In this document: piece by piece, positions 7,144 through 14,584 of the stretch
Layout: every line of letters starts with the position of its first letter
Position numbering within the stretch: position 1 is the stretch's first letter
Program-made: the position numbers and the translations under genes
DNA from: Solirubrobacteraceae bacterium
GTDB lineage: Bacteria > Actinomycetota > Thermoleophilia > Solirubrobacterales > Solirubrobacteraceae
Assembly: GCA_030690545.1 (NCBI GenBank)
Contig: JAUYGN010000119.1
Span: 1 to 35,329 of the forward strand
Direction: 5' to 3'
DNA: 35,329 nt
The notes under the pieces: model-generated
The model's input: only the letters and a program-made list of their open reading frames with translations
Database searches by the model: none
Told to the model about the DNA's origin: nothing

Positions 7144-8130
7144 ATGCTCAGCGGCTCCAAGGAGACAGCCGGTCTCACCACAGCCCATGCGGCACGGTTG
7201 CCGTTCTGGTTGACTTCACTCGTGGATCCCGCTCGCCAGGTCATCCGATACACCGTGCCCGGCGGCCTGGCCGTCCTCTTTGCGGTGGCAACGTATGCCA
7301 CCTTTCGAGTCCTCTGGGGCGTCACACTCACGGAGATCGAGGCGCTTACGCGAGTGACCACCAGCGTGACCGCCATCGCCGCAAGCGTGCCGGTGGGGTT
7401 CGTCATCTACCAGGTCTACTACTGGTCGTACTCACCCTTGGTGCGGAGACGGTACGTCACACGCGATCGCGGAGCCGAGGTGCTGAAAGGCCTCGACGAC
7501 GACGTCTTGGCTCGACTGCGGACCTTGTTGGACGCTCGACTGGATGTCGACAGGAGTCATCGGCAAGCGAGCACAGGGCTCGCACGGGCGCTCCGGCTCC
7601 TTGAACTGGACCATGAGGCCATGAGATCGCGGTATCCAGCGTCTGCCGACGGCTCCCGACCTACGAACGCGGAGCTGCGAGCCATCTACCGCGAGAACTG
7701 GTTTGAGAACTGGGATGTGTTTCGCAGCCTTCTGGACCTCCTGCATACCCATGGCCACGGCGAGGAGCTCAAACGAGAGTTCGTCAGCTTGTCCGATATC
7801 TACCATTCCCTTGGTGCCTCGCGCGCCGCGGTGGCCGCCGGCTGGCTGGTGGCTTTCGTCTATCTCCCCGTCGCCCACCACGCCGACTTCTTCGCCAACC
7901 CTGCAGCATCCGTGCTCGGCGCGGTCATCACGGCCTCCTCGACGCTGGCCATCGCCTACGTCTTGCACCGCACGCGACATGCGACATGGAAGACCGCCGT
8001 CGGCAGCATCCAGTTCGGATTGCGATGGTGCGTCGCGACCAGTGACGGGTTTCAAGCGGTGCTGCGCGCTTCTCAGCCCGCAAGCGAACACGCGTCGGAC
8101 AGCGGCCCGGCGCTCGCACCATTGTCCTGA
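7144..8130 (+). CDS. Hypothetical membrane protein with four predicted membrane segments
   Basis: I do not recognise this 328-residue protein. Two hydrophobic segments lie near the N-terminus (YTVPGGLAVLFAVATYATF and VTAIAASVPVGFVIYQVYYW), then a soluble part of roughly 120 residues rich in Arg, Asp and Glu with several Trp/Phe, then two more membrane segments (AAVAAGWLVAFVYLPVA and SVLGAVITASSTLAIAYVL). The C-terminus is polar and disordered. Codon use includes many TTG, CTT, CGA and ACA codons and the GC content is visibly lower than in neighbouring genes, which suggests transfer or relaxed selection. The ATG at 7144 has only a weak preceding purine run. It may have arrived together with the adjacent erm region, but nothing shows a joint function. 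Confidence 0.7.
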   Translation: MLSGSKETAGLTTAHAARLPFWLTSLVDPARQVIRYTVPGGLAVLFAVATYATFRVLWGVTLTEIEALTRVTTSVTAIAASVPVGFVIYQVYYWSYSPLVRRRYVTRDRGAEVLKGLDDDVLARLRTLLDARLDVDRSHRQASTGLARALRLLELDHEAMRSRYPASADGSRPTNAELRAIYRENWFENWDVFRSLLDLLHTHGHGEELKREFVSLSDIYHSLGASRAAVAAGWLVAFVYLPVAHHADFFANPAASVLGAVITASSTLAIAYVLHRTRHATWKTAVGSIQFGLRWCVATSDGFQAVLRASQPASEHASDSGPALAPLS

Positions 8131-8182
8131 CGGTCCGCGGGGCGTGGCAGGACGTCGCCGGCGCACGCAGAGCGCAGCGGGC

Positions 8183-8668
8183 TCACCGCCGGCCGGCGGC
8201 GACCTCGACCTGGACGAGCGCGGCGAGCCGCTCGGGCGCGACCGCGTGGCGGGCGAGCAGGCGAGCGAGCGTCGGGGACGGCGGTCGTAGCGTGCCGAGC
8301 AGGATGTGCTCGGCGCCGAGCCGGCGGTCGCCGCGGGCGACGGCTTCGCGCAGCGCGTGCTCGAGCGCCTGCTTGGCGTGCACGCTGTACCCCGGCTGGT
8401 CGGCGCGCGGCAGCGCGGGTACCGCGCCGACGACGGACGCCGGCACGCCGACGACGTCGAGCATCGCGACGAGGTCGGCCTCGATCGCCTCGGCGATGAC
8501 CTGATCGTCGAGGCCGAGCTCGACCAGCGCGCGCGCCGCGGCCGTGTCGCTCTCGGCGAGCGCGAGCAGGAGATGCTCGGACTCGACCTGCTCGGCGCCC
8601 AGGCGCCGGGCGGCCCGCCGAGCGCCGACCACGACCTGGCGCGCCTCGCGCGTGAAGCGCTCAAACAC
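8183..8668 (-). CDS. Clp N-terminal-domain protein
   Basis: About 161 residues forming the two-repeat Clp N domain alone: FERFTREARQVVVGARRAA and LGAEQVESEHLLLALA form the first repeat, YSVHAKQALEHALREAVARG and LGAEHILLGTL the second. In ClpA/ClpC this domain binds substrates and adaptors. No ATPase module follows, so the protein cannot unfold substrates by itself and may be a decoy, adaptor or sensor domain. The GTG at 8668 overlaps the TGA of the HTH gene by eight bases (GTGTTTGA), so translation is coupled. Pairs of small HTH and stand-alone Clp-N genes recur in actinobacteria; the split HTH/Clp-N pair may act as one regulator responding to protein-quality signals. That role is inference. 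Confidence 0.85.
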   Translation of the reverse strand: MFERFTREARQVVVGARRAARRLGAEQVESEHLLLALAESDTAAARALVELGLDDQVIAEAIEADLVAMLDVVGVPASVVGAVPALPRADQPGYSVHAKQALEHALREAVARGDRRLGAEHILLGTLRPPSPTLARLLARHAVAPERLAALVQVEVAAGRR

Positions 8669-8906
8669 GGCCGCGCTCCGATCGCACGCCGCGCGCGCGC
8701 AGGCGCTTGGCGTGCTTCTTGTGCACGGCCTGGCGGCTGACGCCGAGCGCCGCCGCGATGTCGCTCCACGACCAGCCGTCGACGACGGCCCGCTCGACCT
8801 GCCCGGCCTCGAGCCGGTCGGCGAGCTGGCGCAGCGCGAGCACCGCGGCGAAGCCCTCCGCCGGATCGCTCGGGATTGCTTCCTCTTCGGTGGGAACGAA
8901 TGCCAT
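8661..8906 (-). CDS. Small helix-turn-helix DNA-binding protein
   Basis: An 81-residue protein. Residues about 40-75 read VERAVVDGWSWSDIAAALGVSRQAVHKKHAKRLR, a helix-turn-helix like those in sigma-factor region 4 (the quoted part spans residues seen in the frame). The N-terminus is acidic (FVPTEEEAIPSD) and the C-terminus basic. ATG 8906 was chosen because a TTGACA-N17-TACGGT promoter ends seven bases before it, placing the transcription start at the ATG itself; the longer GTG/TTG-type start near 8954 would lie upstream of the promoter. A 16-base palindrome covers the -10 region, so autoregulation is likely. Coupled to the Clp-N gene. Confidence 0.8.
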   Translation of the reverse strand: MAFVPTEEEAIPSDPAEGFAAVLALRQLADRLEAGQVERAVVDGWSWSDIAAALGVSRQAVHKKHAKRLRARGVRSERGRV

Positions 8907-8942
8907 GACGTCAACCGTAGTTGACGCTGGCTCCGTTGTCAA
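8907..8942 (-). promoter_or_regulatory. Leaderless promoter with palindromic operator for HTH/Clp-N genes
   Basis: On the minus strand TTGACA and TACGGT are separated by 17 bases, and the ATG lies seven bases after the -10, so the mRNA is probably leaderless. GTCAAC-TACG-GTTGAC (8925-8910) is a perfect 6-4-6 palindrome covering the -10 box. A second palindrome, GTTGACAAC, overlaps the -35. Both share the GTTGAC half-site. The likely binder is the encoded HTH protein. Confidence 0.65.
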
Positions 8943-9087
8943 CCCAGGTTGCACTCAACGTGAGGGCCGGCGACCGTCACCCACCGGGCTCCGGCGCGCA
9001 CCGGACGCCATCGACGCATGGCGACACCGTCGAGCCCGTCGCAGGACGCGGCGACCCAGCCCTCGTCGACCGGCTGCGCGACGCCGG

Positions 9088-9738
9088 TCATGACGGGATC
9101 GCGTACGTCAGCGCCGCGTGGCCGCCGCCCTCGTGACCACCGTCGTCGCCGGATCCGAACAGCTCGGCGCCGAGCACGGCGGCGCCGAACGCGAAGGCGA
9201 CGAGGGCGATCGCGCCGACCACTCGCGGCGAGGGCCCGCCGTGGACGCCGGTGGCATGCAGGACCGCGTGGCCCTTCCCGCGCTTGATCAGCCAGCGGTT
9301 GACGGGCAGCGCGACCGCTCCGGCGACCGCCAGCGCGAACGCGAGGCTGCCCCAGAACAGCAATGACGTCACGCCGCTGTCCATCGCGCCCGGAATCGCG
9401 AGCATGATCGCGTTGTCGACGGTCTCCATGACGGTGATGCTGAGCGTGTCGACGGCGAATGCGATCGGGATGACCGTGCTCAACGCGAAGCCGGCGCGCA
9501 GCAGCGGCAGGCTCGTCAGCGCGTAGCCGAACAGGAACGCCAGCCCGACGGCGAGCGCGACGGTGCCCCACTTCGAGAACCCCAGCGCGGTTCCGATCAC
9601 CATGCCCAGCACCTCGCCGATCGCGCAGCCGGTCAGGCAGTGCAGGGTGGCGCTCAGCGCGACGGCATTGAGCTCGCGGCCCGACGTCGGCAGCGCGTGC
9701 TCGTGCTCGTGCGGCCCAGCGGACACGGCGGTGTGCAT
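9088..9738 (-). CDS. DUF4396 membrane protein
   Basis: A 216-residue integral membrane protein of the DUF4396 family, recognised from ATLHCLTGCAIGEVLGMVIG, LAFLFGYALTSLPLLRAG, METVDNAIMLAIPGAMDSG and PVNRWLIKRGKGHAVLH. It has about five hydrophobic segments. A His-rich N-terminus (GPHEHEHALP) and a Gly/His-rich C-terminal stretch (GDDGGHEGGGHAAL) could bind metal. The conserved HC-x3-C segment in the first membrane helix also suggests metal. AGGAG lies eight bases before the ATG. A perfect ATACCCC-TAC-GGGGTAT palindrome sits 39 bases upstream, the style of CsoR-family copper operators. A role in copper handling is inferred from these features; the family's biochemical function is not established. 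Confidence 0.85.
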   Translation of the reverse strand: MHTAVSAGPHEHEHALPTSGRELNAVALSATLHCLTGCAIGEVLGMVIGTALGFSKWGTVALAVGLAFLFGYALTSLPLLRAGFALSTVIPIAFAVDTLSITVMETVDNAIMLAIPGAMDSGVTSLLFWGSLAFALAVAGAVALPVNRWLIKRGKGHAVLHATGVHGGPSPRVVGAIALVAFAFGAAVLGAELFGSGDDGGHEGGGHAALTYAIPS

Positions 9739-9776
9739 CGCGATCGCTCCTGTCTTCGCCAGAGGACTGAGGCTTC

Positions 9777-9793
9777 ATACCCCTACGGGGTAT
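9777..9793 (-). promoter_or_regulatory. CsoR-like GC-rich palindrome upstream of DUF4396 gene
   Basis: ATACCCC-TAC-GGGGTAT is a perfect 7-3-7 inverted repeat. G/C-tract palindromes flanked by TA/AT are typical of copper-sensing CsoR and related RcnR-family repressors. It lies where a promoter for the minus-strand DUF4396 gene should be. No csoR gene is present in the window. Confidence 0.55.
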
Positions 9794-9848
9794 CATCGGC
9801 ACAACCTAGCACGCCTGTCACGAGGCGCCGCCGAGGGCCACCGCGCAG

Positions 9849-9866
9849 CTGCAACTTCCGTTGCAG
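9849..9866 (+). repeat. 18-base perfect inverted repeat upstream of wall hydrolase
   Basis: CTGCAAC-TTCC-GTTGCAG is a perfect 7-4-7 inverted repeat, 53 bases before the TTG start of the coiled-coil wall hydrolase. It could be an operator or an RNA hairpin; I see no matching riboswitch consensus here. Confidence 0.4.
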
Positions 9867-9918
9867 TTTGCAGGGGTTTAAGGTCCGGCCACGACTCGTT
9901 GCTAGCGTCGCGGACCGC

Positions 9919-11058
9919 TTGCGAACGTCCTTCCGCCGCCTCGTTCTGCTGTCCGGTCTCGCTGCCTGCGCCGCGGTCGTCGCCGCCCTGCTCGCAAGCG
10001 CCGGGCCGGCGGGGGCGGACCTCAACAACCGCATCGACTCCGCGTCCAACCGCGCCGAGTTCCTGCGCTCCGCCGTCGCCGCCGAGTCGGCCCGCATCCG
10101 CGCGTCGACGCAGGGCCTGGAGCGCGCCCAGCAGCGACTGCGCAAGCTGCAGGCGGACGCTTCCGCCCAGCAGGCCGAGCTCAAGCGGGTGCGCGACGAG
10201 TTCAGGCGCGCGCGCAACCGCCTGACGCGCCTCGTCAACCTGCAGCGCGAGGCGACCGGCGCGCTGGAGGCGAACCTGCAGACCGCCTACCGCACCGGCG
10301 CGCCCGACATCATCTCCGTCGTCATCAACGCCGACGGCTTCACCGACCTGCTCGAGAAGGCCGAGTTCCTCAAGCGCGTCGCCGAGCGCAACGCGAGGAT
10401 CATGGACATCGCTCGCACGGCGCGCGAACGGGTCACGCGGCAGACCGCGAGGCTGGCGAAGATGCAGCGCACCCAGCAGGCGATCGCCACGCGCCTGGAG
10501 CGCCGGCGCGACGCGGCGCAGGCCGTCGAGACCGCGCTGCTGCGCGAGCGCGAGCGGCGCCTGGCGCGGTCGAGCTCCCGGCGCGCCGAGCTGCGCACCG
10601 TCCAGGGCCAGCTCGCCGCACTGCGCGAGCGGCTCGCGCGCAGCGCCCGCCAGGGCATCCCGACGAACGCCGGCGGGCTCGCGCAGCCGCCGGCCGGCGC
10701 GCCGCCCGCGGTCGGGCTCGTGATGGCCGCCGGCAACGCGATCGCCGGCCTGCCCTACGTCTACGGCGGCGGCCACGGCGGCTTCAAGGCCAGCGCCTAC
10801 GACTGCTCGGGCTCGATCAGCTACGCGCTCGCCGCCGCCGGCCTCGTGACGTCGCCGATGGCCTCGGGGCCGTTCATGAGCTGGGGCGAGCCCGGACCGG
10901 GCAAGTGGATCACCGTCTACGCCAACGCCGGCCACGCGTTCATGGTCGTCGGCGAGTGGCGCTTCGACACGTCGGCGCTGCGCGGCGGCGGCACGCGCTG
11001 GACGCGCACGATGCGGCCCACCGCCGGCTTCGTCGCGCGCCACCCGCCCGGCCTGTAG
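9919..11058 (+). CDS. Secreted coiled-coil NlpC/P60-like peptidoglycan hydrolase
   Basis: About 379 residues. The TTG start gives a clean signal peptide: MRTSFRR, a hydrophobic stretch of about 20 residues, then AGPAGA and DLNN after the probable cleavage site. No ATG or GTG exists nearby in frame (TTG 9868 is an alternative). Residues about 40-245 are heptad-rich coiled coil (Ala/Arg/Glu/Leu) as in CwlO, PcsB and RipA-type endopeptidases. The C-terminal domain has YVYGGGHG, YDCSGS with Cys296, and NAGHAFMVV with His339, the Cys/His pair of an NlpC/P60-like cysteine peptidase. It probably cleaves peptide stems in the cell wall outside the membrane. The catalytic domain is closely similar to that of the hydrolase at 15054-15869. 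Confidence 0.85.
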   Translation: MRTSFRRLVLLSGLAACAAVVAALLASAGPAGADLNNRIDSASNRAEFLRSAVAAESARIRASTQGLERAQQRLRKLQADASAQQAELKRVRDEFRRARNRLTRLVNLQREATGALEANLQTAYRTGAPDIISVVINADGFTDLLEKAEFLKRVAERNARIMDIARTARERVTRQTARLAKMQRTQQAIATRLERRRDAAQAVETALLRERERRLARSSSRRAELRTVQGQLAALRERLARSARQGIPTNAGGLAQPPAGAPPAVGLVMAAGNAIAGLPYVYGGGHGGFKASAYDCSGSISYALAAAGLVTSPMASGPFMSWGEPGPGKWITVYANAGHAFMVVGEWRFDTSALRGGGTRWTRTMRPTAGFVARHPPGL

Positions 11059-11174
11059 CGCACGCCGCAGCGACGATGGCGCCTTGCCCCCTTACAGCGG
11101 GGGTGAACGCGCCACCCGTCGGGCTGTTGCGCGCCCGGCGTGCGCAGCGAGGGCACGTTGACCCCCTGGGCGGG

Positions 11175-11201
11175 GCGGACGCGCCACGACGACGCGTCCG
11201 C
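11175..11201. terminator. Bidirectional terminator-like hairpin
   Basis: GCGGACGCG and CGCGTCCGC form a perfect nine-base stem around a nine-base loop, six bases beyond the oxidoreductase stop and between two convergent genes. A second, weaker CCCCC/GGGGG hairpin lies at about 11089-11105. Neither has a T-tract, as is usual in high-GC actinobacteria. Confidence 0.5.
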
Positions 11202-11206
11202 GGCCG

Positions 11207-12607
11207 CTACGCCCGCGAGCGCACGAGCCAGCGGTAGCGCTCGGCCGCCGCGTAGCTCGCCTCGGCCGCGATCTGCTGGATCGCGAGCGCGATCGTCGGG
11301 TAGACATGCACGACGCTCGCCAGGTCGGTCAGCTTGAGCTTGCGCTCGATCGCGAGCGCGAGCTCGCCGATCAGCTCGCCGGCGCCGGGTGCCAGCACGT
11401 GGGCACCGACGACCCGGCCCTTCGCGGTGATGATCCGCAGCTCGCCATCGCCGGCCGCGGACTCCGCATGGGCGCGATCGGAGCGCGCGAGATCGCGGCG
11501 CCAGACGCGCACCGCGCGCTCGCCGTGCAGCGCGCGCGCCTGCGCCTCGGTCGGTCCGGCGCGCGCGAGCTCGGGGTCGGTGAACGTGCACCACGGGACG
11601 AGATAGGACCCGCGGCTCGTGCCGGGGAAGAACATGTTGCGCACCGCCCGTGCCGCCTCGAAGCCCGCCGCGTGCGTGAACAGCGCTCGACCGGCGACGT
11701 CGCCGGCGGCGTAGATCGACCGCACGCTCGTACGCAGCGCGTCGTCGACGACGACGCCGCGAGCGCCGACCTTCACGCCGACCTCCTCGAGCCCGAGGCC
11801 TTCGACGTTCGGCATCCGTCCGGCCGCGACGAGGATCTCCGCCGCAGACCACGATCGCTCGCCGGCCGCCACCGTCTTCGCACCATCCGCGGCGACGGTC
11901 ACGCGGTCGGCGTCGACGCTCGTGACGACCTCGACGCCCTCATGGCGAAGGCGCTCGACGAGTCGCGCCGCAAGCTCGGGCTCCTCGCGCGCGAGGATGC
12001 GCGGCCCGCGCTGCAGCAGCGTGACCCGCACGCCGAGCCGGTTGAGACCCTGCGCGAGCTCGACGCCGACCGGCCCGCCGCCGATCAGCACGATGCTCGC
12101 CGGCGCGCGGTCGAGCGCGAAGATCGTCTCGTTCGTCAGCGGCGTCGCCGCGCGCAGCCCCTCGATCGCCGGCAGCGCGGGACGGCTGCCGGTCGCCAAC
12201 AGGACGAAGCGCGCCGCGTGCTGCCGGCCGGCGCGCACCGTCGTCGGCGAGATCAGGCGCGCCGGGCTGCCCAGCAGCACGTCGACGCCGGCCCGCCGGA
12301 AGCGCTCGGGATCGTCGTCGCCTGCCGCCAACCCCTCCTGGATCGCCTTGATCCGCGTCCACGCCGGGCCCGTGTCGGCGCTCGGTCCGACGGCCTCGAG
12401 GCCGTAGGCGTCGGAGTGCCTGATCGTGTGCGCTGCCTTCGCCGACGCGAGCAGCGCCTTGGAGGGAACGCAACCCGTCCACAGGCAGTCGCCGCCGGGC
12501 CGGCCGCGCTCGGCGCAGGCGACGCGCACCCCGAGCCTGGAGGCGAGCTCGGCGGCGACCATGCCCGCCGAGCCCATCCCGACGATGAGGAGGTCGTAGC
12601 TACTCAG
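11207..12607 (-). CDS. Pyridine nucleotide-disulfide oxidoreductase (mercuric reductase/Lpd-like)
   Basis: A 466-residue class I flavoprotein disulfide reductase. YDLLIVGMGSAGM is the FAD site, CLWTGC (Cys41, Cys46) the redox-active disulfide, IVLIGGGPVGVELA the NAD(P)H fold and IYAAGDVAGRALFTHAA the second FAD contact. The C-terminal active-site segment reads HVYPTIALAIQQIA rather than the lipoamide dehydrogenase HPTxSE, and no N-terminal heavy-metal domain is present. It therefore belongs to the broad mercuric-reductase-like group with uncertain substrate. No ATG/GTG/TTG precedes the FAD motif in frame. The apparent start is CTG 12607, overlapping the acyl-CoA ligase stop by eight bases, so the two genes are coupled. 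Confidence 0.85.
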   Translation of the reverse strand: MSSYDLLIVGMGSAGMVAAELASRLGVRVACAERGRPGGDCLWTGCVPSKALLASAKAAHTIRHSDAYGLEAVGPSADTGPAWTRIKAIQEGLAAGDDDPERFRRAGVDVLLGSPARLISPTTVRAGRQHAARFVLLATGSRPALPAIEGLRAATPLTNETIFALDRAPASIVLIGGGPVGVELAQGLNRLGVRVTLLQRGPRILAREEPELAARLVERLRHEGVEVVTSVDADRVTVAADGAKTVAAGERSWSAAEILVAAGRMPNVEGLGLEEVGVKVGARGVVVDDALRTSVRSIYAAGDVAGRALFTHAAGFEAARAVRNMFFPGTSRGSYLVPWCTFTDPELARAGPTEAQARALHGERAVRVWRRDLARSDRAHAESAAGDGELRIITAKGRVVGAHVLAPGAGELIGELALAIERKLKLTDLASVVHVYPTIALAIQQIAAEASYAAAERYRWLVRSRA

Positions 12608-14093
12608 GCGCTGAGATCTCGCGCTTGAGGATCTTCCCCGTCGGCCCCTTGGGCAGCTCGTCGACGAACCAGATCCGGCGCGGGTACTTGTACGCCGCGA
12701 CCCGCTCCTCGACGAACGCCTGCAGCTCACCGATGTCGATCGCCATCCCGTCCTTCAGCGCGATCGCCGCCCCGACCTCCTCGCCGAGCTCGGCATCGGG
12801 CACGCCGACGACCGCCGCCTCGCGCACCGCGGGATGCTCGTAGAGCACCTCCTCGACCTCGCGCGGATAGACGTTGTAGCCGCCGCGGATGATCAGCTCC
12901 TTCTTGCGATCGACGATGAAGTAGTAGCCGTCGTCGTCGACGCGCGCCATGTCGCCGGTGGCGAACCAGCCGTCCCGGATCGCCTCGGCGGTCGCCTCGG
13001 GGTGGTTCAGGTAGCCCTTCATGACGTTGTGGCCCTTGATCAGGATCTCGCCGATCTCGCCCGCCGCGACCTCGTTGCGGTCGTCGTCGACGAGCATCAT
13101 CTCGACGCCCGCGATCGGCGTGCCGATCGAGCCGGCCTTGCGCTCGCGGTCGGGGTGGTTGAAGGACGCCACCGGCGACGTCTCGCTGAGCCCGTAGCCC
13201 TCGAGCACCTTGCAGCCGAACTGCTGCTCGAAGCCGCGCAGCACCTCGACCGGCATCGACGCGCCGCCCGACGCGCAGACGCGCAGCGTCGAGACGTCGA
13301 CCGTGTCGCGGTCGGGATCGTTCAGCAGCGCGCCGTACATCGTCGGCACGCCCTCGAAGACCGTGCAGCCGTCGCGCTCGAGGATCTCCAGCGCCTTGCC
13401 CGGCTCGAAGCGCGGCAGCAGCGTGACGGTCGCCCCGCAGCGGATCGCGGCGTTCATCGTGCACGTCTGGCCGAACGAGTGAAACAGCGGCAGGCCGCCG
13501 AAGATCACGTCGCCGACGCTGAGGTCGAACAGCGAGACGGCGATGTCGACGTTGCTGCGCAGGTTGTCGTGCGTCAGCTCGGCGCCCTTCGGCCGGCCGG
13601 TCGTGCCCGAGGTGTAGAGGACCACGGCGGTGTCGTCGCCCGCCACCTCGGCGACGTCCGGGTCCGGCTCGTGAGCGAAGATCAGGCCCTCGACCTTGCC
13701 GGGCTCGACGGGCACGATCTCGACCCCGCCGGCCGCCTGCGCCCCAGCCTCTGCGGCCTCCATGAAGCCGTGCCAGGCGAACAGCAGCGCGACCTGCGGA
13801 TCGGCGAGGTAGAAGCCGACCTCGCGGCCCTTGAGCAGGACGTTCATCGGCACGACGACGGCGCCCGCGCGCAGCGCGCCGTAGTAGACGGCCGGGAAGT
13901 AGGGGACGTTGGGAAGCATGATCCCGACGCGGTCGCCGCGACCGACGCCCTTGCTCTCGAGCATCGCCGAGACGCGCTGGCTGGCGTCGTCGAGCAGGCG
14001 GTAGCTCAACGCGGCCTCGTCGAGCTTCACCGCGATCGCGTCGGTGTGCTCGGCCGCCGTGCGCGTGAGGTTCAGGGCGAGGTTCGCGGACAT
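12600..14093 (-). CDS. Long-chain fatty acid-CoA ligase / AMP-dependent synthetase
   Basis: A 497-residue member of the ANL adenylating superfamily. YTSGTTGRPKG (from Tyr160) is the phosphate-binding loop, VLEGYGLSETSP the adenine-binding A5 motif, WFATGDMARVDDDGYYFIVDRKKELI the A7-A8 hinge and PTGKILKREI the C-terminal catalytic lysine. It activates a carboxylic acid with ATP and loads it on CoA; the sequence resembles fatty-acyl-CoA ligases, but chain-length specificity cannot be read. ATG 14093 starts MSANLALNLTRTA. It is transcribed away from the ArfB-like gene, whose ATG is only 22 bases off, so the two share a very short divergent promoter region. It is coupled downstream to the disulfide oxidoreductase. 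Confidence 0.9.
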   Translation of the reverse strand: MSANLALNLTRTAAEHTDAIAVKLDEAALSYRLLDDASQRVSAMLESKGVGRGDRVGIMLPNVPYFPAVYYGALRAGAVVVPMNVLLKGREVGFYLADPQVALLFAWHGFMEAAEAGAQAAGGVEIVPVEPGKVEGLIFAHEPDPDVAEVAGDDTAVVLYTSGTTGRPKGAELTHDNLRSNVDIAVSLFDLSVGDVIFGGLPLFHSFGQTCTMNAAIRCGATVTLLPRFEPGKALEILERDGCTVFEGVPTMYGALLNDPDRDTVDVSTLRVCASGGASMPVEVLRGFEQQFGCKVLEGYGLSETSPVASFNHPDRERKAGSIGTPIAGVEMMLVDDDRNEVAAGEIGEILIKGHNVMKGYLNHPEATAEAIRDGWFATGDMARVDDDGYYFIVDRKKELIIRGGYNVYPREVEEVLYEHPAVREAAVVGVPDAELGEEVGAAIALKDGMAIDIGELQAFVEERVAAYKYPRRIWFVDELPKGPTGKILKREISAPE

Positions 14094-14114
14094 TGATGCG
14101 ACTCTATTGGCACG

Positions 14115-14528
14115 ATGACCGACCCGCTGCCGATCAACCGCGGCCTCGCGATCCCGCTCGACGAGGTCGTCGTGCGCGCCAGCCGCTCCTCCGGACCGGG
14201 CGGCCAGCACGCCAACGTGACCGCCTCGCGGATCGAGGTCGTCTTCGACGTGGCGGCGTCCGCCACCCTCGACGAGGCGCAGAAGGCCCGGCTGACGGCG
14301 CGCTGCGGCCCGCTCGTCCGCGCGGTCGCGCAGGACGCCCGCAGCCAGACGCGCAACCGCGCGCTCGCGCTGGAGCGCCTCGCCGGCCGGATCGCGCGAG
14401 CGCTCGAGGTCCAGCGACCGCGGCGACCGACGAAGCCGACGCGCGCCTCGCGGACGCGCCGGCTGGACGCCAAGCGGCGCGCGTCGGAGCGCAAGTCGGC
14501 GCGCCGGCGCCCATCCGGCGAGGATTGA
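14115..14528 (+). CDS. arfB: ArfB/YaeJ-like peptidyl-tRNA hydrolase (release factor-like)
   Basis: A 137-residue protein with the class I release factor motif SSGPGGQHANVTASRIE (GGQ near residues 28-30). The GGQ glutamine is the catalytic element that triggers hydrolysis of peptidyl-tRNA. It has no codon-recognition domains. The highly basic C-terminal tail (RPRRPTKPTRASRTRRLD and onward) is the part that in ArfB enters the empty mRNA channel of stalled ribosomes. The length matches ArfB (about 140). The usual HVNKT after GGQ reads HANVT, a mild deviation. Its expected job is rescue of ribosomes on non-stop messages. Confidence 0.9.
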   Translation: MTDPLPINRGLAIPLDEVVVRASRSSGPGGQHANVTASRIEVVFDVAASATLDEAQKARLTARCGPLVRAVAQDARSQTRNRALALERLAGRIARALEVQRPRRPTKPTRASRTRRLDAKRRASERKSARRRPSGED

Positions 14529-14539
14529 GCCGACAGGGG

Positions 14540-14561
14540 CGCCCCGCGGAGAGCCGGGGCG
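14540..14561. terminator. Terminator-like hairpin between convergent genes
   Basis: CGCCCCG and CGGGGCG form a perfect seven-base stem with an eight-base loop, 12 bases after the ArfB stop and 24 bases before the VOC gene's stop on the other strand. There is no T-tract. Confidence 0.5.
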
Positions 14562-14584
14562 GGGCTGGGCGAGCTGGCGGGCTG

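Noticed and set aside
9850-9918. Second c-di-AMP riboswitch before the coiled-coil hydrolase
   Set aside because: Only a short palindrome and an isolated GGGG run are present; the signature blocks are absent.
12834-14096. Long open frame on the plus strand opposite the acyl-CoA ligase, and similar ones at 879-1886, 19169-20539, 24650-25489 and minus 4199-6793
   Set aside because: These are Arg/Ala/Asp-rich frames kept open by high GC opposite genes with clear family motifs; they show no motif or ribosome site of their own.
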